From: Neoceratodus forsteri
Taxonomy: Eukaryota; Chordata; Ceratodontiformes; Ceratodontidae
Assembly (NCBI GenBank): GCA_016271365.2
Contig: CM057453.1
Coordinates: 500,253,001 to 500,317,000, forward strand
Direction of reading: 5' to 3'
Length of the DNA stretch: 64,000 nucleotides
Below, in pieces: positions 23,691-34,245 of this stretch. The notes below the pieces were generated by a model. The model was not told where the DNA came from and ran no database searches. It worked only from the letters and a program-made list of their open reading frames with translations. Each line of letters starts with the position of its first letter. Position 1 is the first letter of the stretch. The position numbers and the translations under genes are program-made.

Positions 23691-24424
23691 ATCTCAGGAG
23701 GTCCCAACAATTACAGAAGTGTTTACCAGCCTCACGCAGGTGGCCAACCTGTCCAAAATGACTCACGTAGTGGCCAACACCCTTCCTCGATATATCAACC
23801 TATGGCACCCTTTTATAAACTTCCTGAAACCCAAAGAAGGCATCGGCTGAATACCACCAACTCAAAGCCCTGTTTCCCTTTTGGTCACCCTGGTCACATA
23901 AGAGCCAACCACAACTGCGGGTCTCCCCGTGTCTTAGGTGTCAGGGTTCAGTGTGTGTGTGTGTGTGTGTGTGTGTGGTGATATAAGGTTGTTCTTCAGT
24001 TATGCTTTTAAGTTTAATAGATGCTTTGGGTGTGCTCTGTTTGTTTTTTCACAGGTTAGTCCAGCTTGTTTGAGCTCCAGAGACTAGTATAATTCATCCT
24101 GGAACCCCACTCCTACAATCATTATCACAGGAATCCCAGGTCTCTCGGGTGTGTTTTATGATAGCTTCTCAAGGTTGTGGGAATATCCCCACAATTCAGG
24201 GATAGCTGATAGCTGATCCAGGTGATATCTGGGGGCCCTTTAGTAAGCAATCCCTGTCCTGCTTTTCATGATACCAAATTTGTTGCTGTTTTAACGTATA
24301 TAGTTGTTTGTCTGCATTACAGAATCTTTTATGTAACATCGCAGTCATGCTGCAAATGTTGTTCAGTGTATGTCTTATTTGTACTAAATATGAAAACAAT
24401 AAAAATCTTTAACCACAAAAAAAT
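23691..24424 (+). other. L1-P 3' UTR and poly(A) end
   Basis: Non-coding 3' tail of L1-P. It holds a (GT)n tract at about 23950-23977, then ordinary sequence, and ends with caataaaaatc (about 24399) and an A-rich run up to 24423. DIRS-A leader sequence resumes directly afterwards. Confidence 0.75.
23950..23977. repeat. (GT)n microsatellite in the L1-P 3' UTR
   Basis: About 14 consecutive GT dinucleotides, uninterrupted by eye. Confidence 0.95.
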
Positions 24425-24644
24425 TGTGGTGCGACTGGCAGAAAGTGTCCACGGAGGTCCTAGCTGAGCAGTCGACAGCGGAAAAGAATTGAGATGGCCG
24501 GGGACCGCCTCCTTATACCATACGTGACGCTGGAGGCAGGCTGATAAAAGGGACAGTCCCTGCTGTATACTGCTAGCTGAAGTTATCCATGAGTTCCTGA
24601 TGCCTGCCGGCTTCAGTCCTAAAGTTGTTACCTGCTGCAAGAAC
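24425..24644 (-). repeat. DIRS-A 5' terminal repeat and leader
   Basis: Continuation of DIRS-A beyond L1-P. On the minus strand it runs gttcttgcagcagg (outer end, 24644) through a ctagcagtatacagcaggg stretch and a ggtataaggagg TATA-like stretch to tcaattcttttccgc. The last element recurs in the leaders of DIRS-C (near 28730) and DIRS-F (near 25100). The outer end resembles the DIRS-E terminus (ctcttgcagcaggctataac at 61834). Right boundary approximate. Confidence 0.7.
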
Positions 24645-25312
24645 AAACCTCAAAGTAACATCCTGAAGTACCTCCGTGAGAAGGATAAACCAGGATATGT
24701 GGGTACATGTCCCACATGTGCAGAGAACAAAGCCAGTCCCTTTGCTTGATCAGAGGTAGCAGGCCTTGAAGAGTGACCATGCAAAACTGCTTGTACTCCG
24801 TGTACTGGTTTGACCCCTTGTGGTGCAGGAAGGGACGAAGGTCTCCTGTCCGCTTGGGCAAGAAGAAGAGTCTGGAATAGAAGCCCTTGTTTCTCTGTGT
24901 CTGTGGGACAGGCGCACTGGCCTGCCTGCACAAAAAGAGAGTATTCCTTAAGACCAGAATGGGTTCAGATGATAGCCAATGGGCCCTGGGGGAACAGTGG
25001 AGGCCATTCCAGAAACTCCAGCTGAAGAAAAGAAAGAAAACGTAAGTTTTGGTGGTCGACTGAATGACAAGGCTTCCAAAGCAGACCATGTGAGAAAGTC
25101 TACAGTTGAAAAGAACTGAGGAGGGAGCAGGGCTGCCTACGCCTATAAAGGAAGATGACATCGGCAGGTGACATCGGCCTGGGTGGCCCTGATAAACTGC
25201 TACAGAGAAAGGCTTCCATGGGATTCTACTGCCCAATGGCTAAGTTTCATAGGTGCGACCTGATGAAAGTGATATCCATCCCCGATGAAGATCTACTGTT
25301 GCGGTAAGTTTT
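24645..25312 (-). mobile_element. DIRS-F: leader joined to RT fragment
   Basis: The minus strand begins with a DIRS 5' terminus (gtacagttacgtaaaaactt at 25312) and leader (to about 25030). It then passes without any gag into RT N-terminal coding: GFYSRLFFLPKRTGDLRP, YTEYKQFCMVTLQGLLPL and DWLCSLHMWDMY (24700-24900). It stops at the DIRS-A terminus at about 24644, within the RT before the palm. DIRS-A probably inserted here, which would put the rest of DIRS-F left of the window. The missing gag indicates an internal deletion. A stop and frame change are present in the RT. Confidence 0.7.
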
Positions 25313-25429
25313 TACGTAACTGTACTATCTTTACTGAGGGCATCTCTTGCATCAGGCCACACTTATGAAATGAGTCCCAAGCAATCCTGACAGAGAGACA
25401 GTCTGGTGGTTGAATGCTATAGGCCAAAG

Positions 25430-26470
25430 ACAGGAGGTTTGAAGTACAGCCAGGCCAAAGCCTGCCCTTCTCCTAGAGGCAATGTCCAGACTGTAGGGTT
25501 TCATGAAAGTGTGGACAGTACTCCCACTGACAGCAGCACAGATGCTTCCCTAGATTGGCATGCTCCAGATAATAATACACAGGCAGGTGGATGGCTTGAT
25601 TGAGGGTAAACTCAGACACCACCTTTGGAAAGAACTTAGGGTTGGTACCAAAGACACCCTATCTTTGTGAAAAACTAAATAAGGAGACTCACACATCAGA
25701 GCCTGAAACTCGGAAATCCGCCAAGAAGACGTAATGGCAACTAAAAATAATGCTTTGCACGACAGAAAACATAGCTTACATGTCACAGCTGGCTCAAAAG
25801 GAGCCAAAGTAACTTTCTCTAACATGAAATTTAAGTCCCAAAGCAGAAATGGATTGTGAATGGGAGGCTTCAGATGAAGAATGCCTCTCTAAAATGTGTG
25901 GGACACCTCCAGTCGTGCCACCGCACGGCCATCAACAGGCACATGGAAGGCAGAAATAGCAGACGTGCACTTTAATGGAGGAATACTGCAGGCCAGAGTC
26001 TGAGAGGGACAGCAAGTACTCCAGAATCTGATTCACTGGACAAGTGAAAGGATCCAGATGGTGGGAAGTAGCCCACAGAGCAAAGCGCTTCCACTTCATG
26101 GAATAAGTGGCCTGATGGAAGGATTCCTGGCAGCCAGCAGGACATCAGCCACCTTCTGGGATACCCCAAACCTAGCCATGGCTATGTCTTCAGAGCCATG
26201 CATGAAGATGTAGTGACTTGAGGTCTGGATGGGCAAGGGTGCCCTGCTCCTGTGGGAGCAAGCCTTTGCACAGGGTCGGGGAAGCAGAGGTTCCACCACC
26301 AACTGCTGCAGTAAGGGTAACCAGATCTGACAAGGTGATAAGGGCGCAATGAGGATCATTGTCACTCCCTCCATCTGAAGCTTGATCAGCACCCTCTGAA
26401 TTAGTGGGAAGGGAAGGAAGGCATAGAGGAACCTGCCTTTCCAAGAGAGGGACAACACATTTCACCAGAA
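25430..26470 (-). pseudogene. DIRS-C tyrosine recombinase, internally deleted
   Basis: The core-binding part is near 26060-26230 (arginine-rich stretch with FHEVEALCSVGYF and neighbouring frames). The catalytic half begins at 25825 with CFLSCKALFLVAITS and continues to a CIIIWSM/YYYLEHA region (about 25560). The sequence then jumps directly to STVHTFMKPYSLD (about 25490-25530), whose Y matches the nucleophile position. The HSTRG box and neighbouring residues that normally lie between are missing, so the catalytic pentad cannot form. Frameshifts occur near 25650 and 25990. Confidence 0.78.
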
Positions 26471-28100
26471 AACTCCAGGCCCTGGAGAAAATGAGCAGAA
26501 AAGTGGCAGTTTTGCGTTGAGTGGGGACACTAATAGGTCCTACTCTGGACAACCCCACCTGTCGAACAAGTCTTCTATGACTAGGTTGAGCAGTTCCCTC
26601 TCGTGCATCCTGGACTGCGACCTGCTTAGCCTGTCTGCCAAGACGTTTGGGCGCCTGGGACATGGACTGTCCACAGTTCTAGACCATGGTCTAGAGCCAG
26701 GTACCAGACCCTCGTCAGCTTCTCTGCACAGGAGGTACAAGTGGGTACTCCCTTGCTTGCTGATGTAGTGCACTACAATGATGTTGTCCGTCTGCATTAG
26801 CAGAGGTCCCAGGGATAGGTAGTCCTGGAAGGCTTGTGGGCTGTACAGAATGGCCCTCATCTCTACAATGTTTATGTGGATGGAACTCTCAATGAGGTCC
26901 AAGTACCCTGGGTTTGGGGAGTGCCCAGATGTACTCCCCATCCCATCCCTGAAGCATCTGTGGTGAGGATCTGATGAGGGGAGCCAATCAGGAAAGGGAT
27001 GCCTTTGAGCAAATCACTGGGTTCCGTCCATCACAGGAGCACTTTCTTTACTGGAGAAGTGAATAGAACCTTCTGTTGTAGGTCGTCAGTGCGCTGATCC
27101 CATTGGATTCTCAGAGTCAACTGATGGCTCCACATGTGTAACCTCACCAGGGGAACCGCGACAATGGTTGCAGCCATCAAGCCCATCATCCGCAGGATTG
27201 TCCTGGCTGTGACACACGGGGTGTTGTAAAACAACCGGGCCTGCACCATCAGGCGTTCCGGTCTAGCTGCACCCTGGGCAGTGTCCAGTATAGCCCTTAT
27301 GTATAGAAGGTGCTGACAGGGTGTCAAGACCGACTTGGGCAGGTTGACCATGACCCCTAATAATAGCCCCTATGTACTGAAGGCGCTGACAGGGGGTCAA
27401 GACCGACTTGGGCAGGTTGTCCATGACCCCTAATGCATGGAACAGCTGTCTGGTGCATGCTAGGGTGCAGAGCAGTTGCACCTGGGACTGAGCCTTGAGC
27501 AACCAGTCATCCAGGTAAGGGAAGACATAAAGTCCCTCCCTCTTGGGGGCTGCTGTAACACCACCAAATATTTGGTAAAGACCCATGGTGCAGAAGATAT
27601 GCCAAGGGGTAAAGCCTTGAACTGATAGTGCTCCCCTGGAAAAGGAACCTGAGGTACTGCCTGTGGGGAGCACAAATCTTTATGTGCAGGTATCCATTCT
27701 GCATGTCTAGGGAGCATATCCAGTCTGCCTTGTTTAGTAGAGGCAACAGGCCTTGTAGGGTCACCATCCTGAATTTCTTGTACAGAATGTAGGAATTCAG
27801 GTTTTGTAGAGACAAGATGGGCTGCAAATTCCTTGTGGATTTGGGGACTAGAAGGAAGTTGGAATAGAACCTTCTGTTCCTCTGATCCTTGGGAAATGGT
27901 TATATGGCCCTTTTCTGCAGCAGCATGCAAATTTCCTCCAGTAGCACTGGAATGTGATCTGGAGGGTAGCTGGAATGAATTGGAGGTAGATCTGGAGGCC
28001 AGTCCAGAAGCTCTAGGGAGTGGCTTTCCTATGAGCTGCAGGACCCAAGCATTTGTTGTGATCTCCTTCCACCTGTCCAGGCGACAGGAGGCCTGATGTC
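26471..28100 (-). pseudogene. DIRS-C reverse transcriptase-RNase H
   Basis: Minus strand. RT fingers: LQPILSLQNLNSYILYKKF (about 27780-27830) and MVTLQGLLPLLNKADWICSL. Palm: HYQFKALPLGISSAPWVFTK and VFPYLDDWLLKAQ (about 27480-27535), with the catalytic DD intact. Then DNLPKSVLTPCQRLQYIGAI. A 73-bp tandem duplication (27291-27436) repeats this last part and shifts the frame. RNase H shows INIVEMRAILYSPQAF and LLMQTDNIIVVHYISKQGST (26740-26890), then VLADRLSRSQSRMHE (26590-26640). The RNase H acidic residues are visible. Broken by the duplication and other frameshifts. Confidence 0.88.
27291..27436. repeat. 73-bp tandem duplication in DIRS-C RT
   Basis: Two head-to-tail copies, starting at 27291 and 27364 with a period of 73 bp. 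Both include gtcaagaccgacttgggcag and end in catgacccctaat. The copies differ at several bases. As 73 is not a multiple of 3, it shifts the RT frame. Confidence 0.92.
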
Positions 28101-28555
28101 AAGAGCCATCACCTCCTAAGGAAGAACCAGCATTAAGCACTGCAAGGCCAACTCTGTGGAAGACAGGGTGTGGGCGGTAGTGGAGGTTGCCACTGAGGCA
28201 GTTGAAAACCCAGCTATGGTCAGCACTGGAAGCAGTGACCGAGTGCACCAGACAGAATTATTCTTTACCTGCTCCCTCTCTTGGTGCTTGTTTGCAAGAC
28301 GACTTTCTCGGGCCTTGAAGGTGGGAACCCTATGGACAGAGCTGCAAGGCAGAGGAGCTCTTGCCTGGAGCTCCTTCTCCATTTGGGCGACCGTCTGTTC
28401 CAGGAGGAAGGCTTCCAAGGCCTTCTGACAGTGGCACCAGAATCCGTGGCAAACTTTGTAGGCCTTAATGTTATGGTCAGTGCCAAGACAGAGAACACAG
28501 GCATTGTGGCTGTTTTATTGTACATTTTCTTCCGCACCCACAGTGTCTGAAGAGT
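28101..28555 (-). pseudogene. DIRS-C gag remnant with Cys/His cluster
   Basis: The minus-strand N-terminal gag piece contains FRHCGCGRKC, then CLCSLSWH in overlapping frames (28450-28550). This corresponds to FKCACGKQ...STCLFCLGPDH in DIRS-A gag. After about 28101 the sequence goes almost directly to the RT N-terminus (EICMLLQKRAI-like, near 27920), so about 2 kb of gag found in DIRS-A and DIRS-B is missing. The sequence is frameshifted. Confidence 0.7.
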
Positions 28556-28935
28556 TTCTCGTAGGTCGGTCGACATAACAGCAACAAGAATCACTTTATA
28601 AAATAAAGTGACTTACAAACTAGGGTGAGTAATTAAAAGAAAACAAGAAAATAAAGTAGAAATAAGAAATTTGGCAGTCAACTGAAGCAGCATTGTCTCC
28701 AAGGAGTCCAATGTGCGATGGTCAATGGCGGGAAAAGAATTGAGGAGAGCATGGGGCCACTCACGTTTATATAGGAGGAAGTCGGCGTCTGACGTCAATA
28801 TGGGCAGCCCCAGTTAGACTGCTGGCTAGAAAGTTGCTATGTGGTCCTAGTGCCTGAAAGCTATAATTCCATAGGTGTGGCCTGATGCAAGAGATACACT
28901 CGATGAAAATCTTGTCATTACTGTAACGAAATATA
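28556..28935 (-). repeat. DIRS-C 5' terminus and leader
   Basis: The minus strand begins near 28935 with tttcgttacagtaatgacaa and continues through gtatctcttgcatcaggcc, a TATA-like ctatataaacgtg (about 28768-28780) and tcaattcttttcccgcc. The same order of blocks occurs in DIRS-A and DIRS-F leaders. The TATA-like stretch is the best core-promoter candidate for this group. Confidence 0.7.
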
Positions 28936-29732
28936 CAGGTTACTGCACTGCCACTTAAACATTGTGCACTATAATTGCTTGCACTGTGGTTAGTTTATAC
29001 ACAATTTTGCTCAATTCTGTACCATTTGTTTCATATCATTTAATGTTTCACTTAGTATTGTACCTACTCACTGTTCCCTGTATCTTTTGTACCTGTTTTT
29101 CTTTTTACCTTATTTGTGCCATCTTTATAGCTCAGGTCGTGTCTAAAAAAAGTCCTTGGGATCAGTGCACCCACCCGGTTAACAAACACACAAAAAATTA
29201 ATACCAATGAAAATCTGATAAAACTGTACACTGTAGTTCAATGCTGTCACCACCTCGCTGACTATTAGGCTACCTCGATGTGGTTCTTGTCCACAACCAC
29301 CCACTGCTCACCCAGTGCAAGGCCTTCACTTTAGACAAAGAACTACCCCTTTAGTAGCCCTCTGACCCACAATCTGGAACACACCAAGCCTAAAATAACT
29401 ACAAAAGAGACCAGTAGCCCTCCAACCCACAATTTTAGACCAACTGAACTCAAAAATTCCTCTGACACAGATTTCAGCCCCAAAAATTAAATTACTAATG
29501 CTCTTCAAACCAATTAAGGGCACCCAATTGGAACCTGAGTAGTGCATTCCAAAATCTATGATAGCTAAACTCCTATTTTAAAAGGCTCTGCACCTTTAAA
29601 TTTTCCTGGCTCTCAACTGGCTGTTGATACTCTCAATAGTGGTTTTAAAGGGCTCCACTTCTGCTTGCTGCTCTCTTTGGTTTGTGGGAGCTCACTGGTA
29701 CAAGAGTCTGCAGTCTTGGGATTCCTGCTAGA
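28936..29732. other. Unassigned sequence
   Basis: About 800 bp with no ORF above 80 codons and no element I recognise. It is T-rich up to about 29130 and A/C-rich after that. Two similar blocks, agtagccctctgacccacaat (about 29353) and agtagccctccaacccacaat (about 29412), lie about 59 bp apart. It could be an old LTR, a decayed non-coding repeat or unique host DNA. Confidence 0.4.
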
Positions 29733-30140
29733 AACACAATTTGGCAGCAGAAAAGGACCATTTGGCCTTCCCAATCTGCTCAGATGGTCCCTGCCTAGTT
29801 TGTCCTTGGCAACCCTACCTGGTCTTGGGCAACCCTCCTTCCTCCTTGCCTATGTACCAATATTCCTCATGTTTATTCCACACATGCTCAAAGCCCCTAC
29901 TATGACTGCCTCTACCACCTCTGCTGGCAGTCTGTTCCAGGCACACTACTCTTTCAGTGAAGCATTACTTCCTCACATCCCTCTCAGACTTTCCCTTTCA
30001 GCTTTATTGCATGCCCCTGGTATTGGTGCTCTTTCTCATTTGAAATAAACTCCCTCCTGCATCCAGTTTATCCCACGAGGTACTTGTAGGTCTTTATCAT
30101 GTCCCTTCTGCACTCCTCTCTTCCAGGCTGTACAAGTTGT
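29733..30140 (-). mobile_element. CR1-like LINE 3' end fragment
   Basis: The plus strand starts with aaacacaatttggcagcagaaaaggaccat, the 3' end region of a CR1-like LINE seen in reverse. It continues through the reverse complement of the ORF2 C-terminus (ctaccacctctgctggcag, ttccaggcacactactc, cttcctcacatccctc). No long ORF. The adjacent 100 bp (30141-30239) are T-rich and unassigned. Confidence 0.75.
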
Positions 30141-30239
30141 TTTGTTTTTTTAACTTTATGTTTATTGGTCTTACAATAGACATACAGTAAAACGTTCCTG
30201 ATGCAGTAAATTGGGATTCATTCTCAAAGATACCTCATA

Positions 30240-32590
30240 TGAAACTGCCAGCATAAAAAGGCCATTTCGTCTAGCAAGTCTGCTCGATTTTGCAGCTAGC
30301 ACCCCTATTCTGCAGCTGCCCCTTCCAACTTGCCCCCCATGACCCTCCCTTTTGCCCTATCCCAGACCCTCTTGAAGCATACCACTGTTTTACAGGCCAC
30401 CACCTTTGCCAGTAGTGCGTCCCACTCTGCTACCACCCTTTCCATAAAGAAATGCCTCCCCATTTCCCTCTTAAACCTTCCACCTTCCGATGTCATGTCA
30501 TGACCCCAAGTGTCTCTCCCCACCTTCCCCTTGAACAGTCCCTCCATGCCTGTCCTGTTTATTCCTCTCATGTACTTAAAAGTCTCAATTATATCCCCCG
30601 TCCCTCCTCTCCTCCAGAGAGCACATGTTCAGCTCCCTCAGTCTAACCTCATATGGTAAACTCCCCCAGACCCAGGATCATATTTGTTGCTCTGCATTGC
30701 ACCCCTTTCAGCAATCTAATGTCCCTCTTTAGGTAAGGGCGCCAAAACTGAATGCAGTACTGCAGGTGGGGTCTGACCAGCGATCTGTATAACGGCAGAA
30801 TCACCTCCTTCCTCCTAGAGGTTATACCCCTTGCAATACAACCCAGCATCTTGTTGGTCAGTGCTGCTGCTTTCCTACATTGTGCTGAGTTGTTCATTGC
30901 TCCCGTAATGAGCACCCCCAGACCTTTCTCCTCCTCAGTCACAGCTAGCTGCACACACCCCCAAGATGGTAGCTCCTCTTTGGATTCTTTGCAGCACCTT
31001 GCATTTTTTGGCATTGACACCAAGTTGCCAGGAGTCAGACCATGTCTCCAGCCTTGTAAGATCTTCCTGCAATCCCTGCCACACACAACCCCCTTGGTCA
31101 TCCACCACTGCTCCCTTAGTGTTGTCTGCAAATAGACTGATCTGGCTATTTATGCCTACAGAGATGTCTGCAATAAATACCCCAAATAACTCTGGCCCCA
31201 GCACTGACCCCTGTGGGACCCCGCTCATCACTGCCCTTGGGGATGATAATTCATCTCCCGCCACCACCCTCTGCTGCCATCCATGCAGCCAGTTCTCCAT
31301 CCATCCCACCAATTTTGCCCCCACCCCTGTGCCCCTTAGCTTACATGCTAGTCTCCCATGTGGCACCAGTGAATGCCTTACTGAAGTCCAGGTACACGAC
31401 ATCCACCACATGCCCTTTGTCCATTTCCCTAGTCACCCAGTCATAGTAGTCAACTAGGTTGGTCTGGAAGGATCTGCCCTTGACAAAGCCATGCTGCCGA
31501 CTGTCCTGCACCCCACTGACCTCTAGCGGGGTCACCAGCCTCTCCTTCAGGATTGTTTCCATCAGTTTCCCCACTATGGACGTGAGACTCACTGGTTTAT
31601 AGTTCCCTGGTTCATCTTTTGGACCGCTCTTATGGAGTGGAACCATGGAGCCATCCTCCAATCTTGAGTACACACCTGAGTCCAGAGGCAGTAAATAGTC
31701 CTGACAATGGGCCTGCCAGGACCTCTGCAAACTCCTTCAGTACCCTAGGGTATATGCCATCCGGTCCTGGTGCCTTGTCCACCCTCAGTGCCCTTAGCCC
31801 CTCTAGCACTCTACCTTCTGTGATTTCCCCATCAGTCACCCATCCCCTCTGATTCTATCTCCCCAACCTTAGGCACTCCCCTTTCTCTTTAGTAAAACCA
31901 AGCAGAAGTGGTCATTAAGTGCTTCTGCCTTTTCATCCTTTCTCCACCCATTCCCCTCCTTCTTAATCCTTACTATTTGGACCTTATAACCCCTTTCTCC
32001 TGATGTACCTGTGAAGAAGTCTTTTCCTCTTGGTTCCTCTCACCAGCCTGAGCTACCTTGATGCCTTTGCTCCCCTACTTCCCTGGTCACCTCCTTTGCT
32101 TCCTTCAGGTACTCCTCCTGTCCTTCCCCTCCCAATTCTCCTGTATCTCCTATAGGTGACTCTTTTCCTCCTCACCCTGTCTATGACACCCTTGCTCATC
32201 CAGATAGGTTTCTTCGCCCTAGACTTTTTACTTTAGGCCTTGCTGCAGGAACTTGTTGCCTCCCCTATCCCTAGCTTAATGAGTTCCCACCTCTGAATAT
32301 TAGACTGAACTGTGTCCAGGAACCCTTGCACCACTTCACTCTTCTTTTTGAAGTCAGCCTTTCTAAAGTCTTGCATGTGCCAGATGCCCCCTCTCCCTGC
32401 CCAGCTGCAACTGGAACCATATAGTCCGATGGCCACTCCCCGCCAGTGGTTCCTCCACCCTCAGATCCATCACCCACTCCCCATTAGATAGTATGAGGTC
32501 AGGGGTATTCCCTTCCCTAGTTGGTTTGCTGACCAGCTGCATCAGGAAGTTATCCTGGAAGGCATCTAGCTTCATCTGTTCCCTCCTATG
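30240..32590 (-). mobile_element. CR1-like LINE, endonuclease C-terminus to 3' end
   Basis: Contiguous minus-strand LINE of 2.35 kb. The endonuclease end is at 32575-32400 (NFLMQLVSKPTREGNTPDLI, GHRTIWF). RT: DKAPGPDGIYPRVLKEFAEV (about 31740-31790), [67 protein letters not shown] (31170-31230) and LFADNTKGAVV, where the second catalytic D of FADD is N. The C-terminal MERVVAEWDALLAKVV is at about 30430. This sub-family differs from the one with the ATGTTTCT-like tail. Frameshifts separate the parts. Confidence 0.87.
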
Positions 32591-33180
32591 AGGGTGCCAC
32601 CCCTCTTAATACATGCATATTAAATGATTCGTACTGTATCCATTAGATAAATCCTTGGAGGGCTTTCAGTAAAAACATTGTATTGCAAAGTATTATCTAA
32701 TCATTATTTGCTATTCAACGAGCCCATGAGCTGCATGTTATTTAAATTCTATTAGCTTGATCCAAAAGGATTGCAAAATCAAACTCCTTTGCTAAGGAGA
32801 TGAGTGCTCATGCTTTTATCAATAGATGGCACCAAACTGGTAACATCAGAAATGTGTTTAGTTAATCTGAAACTACAGTATTAGCCCCTCTTATAAAAGT
32901 ACTTCTGGGGCTATGATTTAAAACTTCCATCTGTTAGATTAAGTAATAAAACCTTAGTGGAGAACACAACAGAGCGCCCCCGGTCTCCTCAACTGAGTAC
33001 TATAACTTTTAAACAATACAACACCAACAAACTGATGACAGTGCACAATTAATTAAACAACTGCTGCACCCTATCAAAAATCATATGCAGAATATACCGA
33101 TTTGCAATTTGAGACTTTGAGACTTAGCAGGAGGTAACCATAAATCTGGGGTACGTTCTTTTCTATACCACCAAGTTTTA
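32591..33180. other. Unassigned AT-rich sequence
   Basis: About 590 bp with no ORF, repeat or motif I recognise. Base composition is clearly more AT-rich than its neighbours. It is one of the few stretches in the window that may be unique host DNA. Confidence 0.4.
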
Positions 33181-34010
33181 TGTTGGTGTCACTCACTGCT
33201 AACCTGCTGTTCATTCAAATGGTACACCGATTAGGTCTCCCCTTCTTCAACTTCATCTTGGTCCGATTGATCAGTAGAGTCTCTGCGGTGGCTTATGTTT
33301 CTGAGCCCATCTCAGAGCTTCAACAGCATCTGGAAAAATATAAACTTTCCCCTCATGCAAGATACACAGTCGTGCTGGAAAAAGCATGTTGTGTGGAATT
33401 TGTGCCTCGTGGAGGACAGCCCAACCTCCTTCATATCTTTTCTTCCTTTGCGGGTAGCAAAACTCAGGTTTGGATATAGCTGTACTTGGACCCCTTCATG
33501 GAGCAAAATTTCTTCCGTCTGGCCAGTGCTAGTATGAGACCGCTTGAGCCTATGCCATCTAGGATTGCCACTATAGCTCTGGGGGCTTCCATGCTGGTTT
33601 GCTTGCCACTCGATGCAACGTGGTAGGCCTTCTGAATTTGGATGTGCCTATCAGAAAGAGGTTGCCCCAGCAGCTGTTCCAGCCACTCCAAAAGGAACAA
33701 GATTAAGTGGTCCCCTCGCTCTGTGCAGGCATCCCAATCATGCGGAGATTTGCTTTTCAAGCATTTCAAGCCGGGTTCTCAGGTGGGCATTTTCCTTTAC
33801 CAGGTTAGCTGCAGTCCCATAGCTGCTTCTGAGCATTTATGAGATTCCGACACTTCTATCTTAATCACTTTGACCTCCACTATTGTGTTTACCCTGGCTG
33901 TCAAGGAATCGAACATTTCCAACAATTCGGACACAGTGCTGATGAGTTTGTTGATTTTGTAGAGTTTGTAAGGTCTGTTTCCGCTTATGCCTTCCTCTCG
34001 TAGCACTATG
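33181..34010 (-). pseudogene. L1 ORF1 relic
   Basis: Minus strand. A coiled-coil stretch (LISTVSELLEMFDSLTARV, about 33900-33960) is followed by HDWDACTERGDHLILF and WLEQLLGQPLSDRHIQIQKA (about 33630-33690), then APRAIVAILDGI and LALARRKKF. In another frame come RKGRKDMKEVG and KFIFFQMLLKL (33310-33450). The order matches the L1 ORF1 coiled coil, RNA-recognition region and C-terminal domain. The sequence up to 34245 may be its 5' part. No ORF2 follows on the left, so the copy is fragmentary. Confidence 0.72.
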
Positions 34011-34245
34011 GCCTTTGTGTGGACTTCTGTGGCAGGAGTCCAGGAGTATTTTTTACTTTTTTAGTCCATCTTGTGGCCTCTTTGTCTTTCTTTGGATTCC
34101 CCATCGCTATTCTCGGAAGATTCTGTTTTTCAAATTTATAATTCTCATTGGTCGGCACCACCAAAAAAAGTACTTATTTATACTTATTTTGTTTGTTTTG
34201 TATGGAGCTGTAGTTTCAGACAACGGCGTTGCTCGGCTCAACAGC

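Larger units (their letters stand above)
8031..24424 (+). mobile_element. L1-P: near full-length L1 LINE split by DIRS-B
   Basis: Plus-strand L1 inserted in the 5' leader of DIRS-A. The 5' part is 8031-8408 and the rest is 17434-24424, giving about 7.4 kb without DIRS-B. It has an ORF1 with coiled coil and C-terminal RNA-binding domain, a long inter-ORF region, an ORF2 with AP-endonuclease and RT, and a 3' end with aataaa followed by an A-rich tail at about 24398-24423. The flanks atggtggttgac (8019-8030) and ttgtggtgcgac (about 24423-24434) look like a diverged target duplication. Both ORFs are broken. Confidence 0.8.
199..24644 (-). mobile_element. DIRS-A, tyrosine-recombinase retrotransposon split by nested insertions
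   Basis: A DIRS-type element on the minus strand. Its pieces are the tyrosine recombinase (199-1300), RNase H and RT (1340-1932, 2508-3181, 4558-4915), gag (4916-7950) and 5' leader (7951-8030 and 24425-24644). It is interrupted by a LINE (1933-2507), a CR1-like LINE (3182-4557), a fold-back element (7249-7608) and the L1-P insertion (8031-24424). Without the LINE and L1 inserts it is about 6.1 kb, normal for DIRS. The leader rejoins across L1-P: sequence ending near 8030 continues at 24425 with a leader like that of DIRS-C (28556-28935). The recombinase tail and 3' terminal repeat are missing at the left edge. Frames are broken, so it is dead. Edges are good to about 15 bp. Confidence 0.82.
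25313..28935 (-). mobile_element. DIRS-C: internally deleted DIRS element
   Basis: Minus-strand DIRS of 3.6 kb, short for the family. Order: 5' leader (28935-28556), gag N-terminus with Cys/His cluster (about 28555-28101), RT-RNase H (28100-26471), recombinase (26470-25430), 3' terminus (25430-25313). Most of the gag and the middle of the recombinase C-terminal domain are missing. The 3' end carries ggcatctcttgcatcaggcc (25338-25357), the inverted counterpart of the 5' end near 28880. Immediately left of it starts DIRS-F in the same orientation. Confidence 0.82.
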
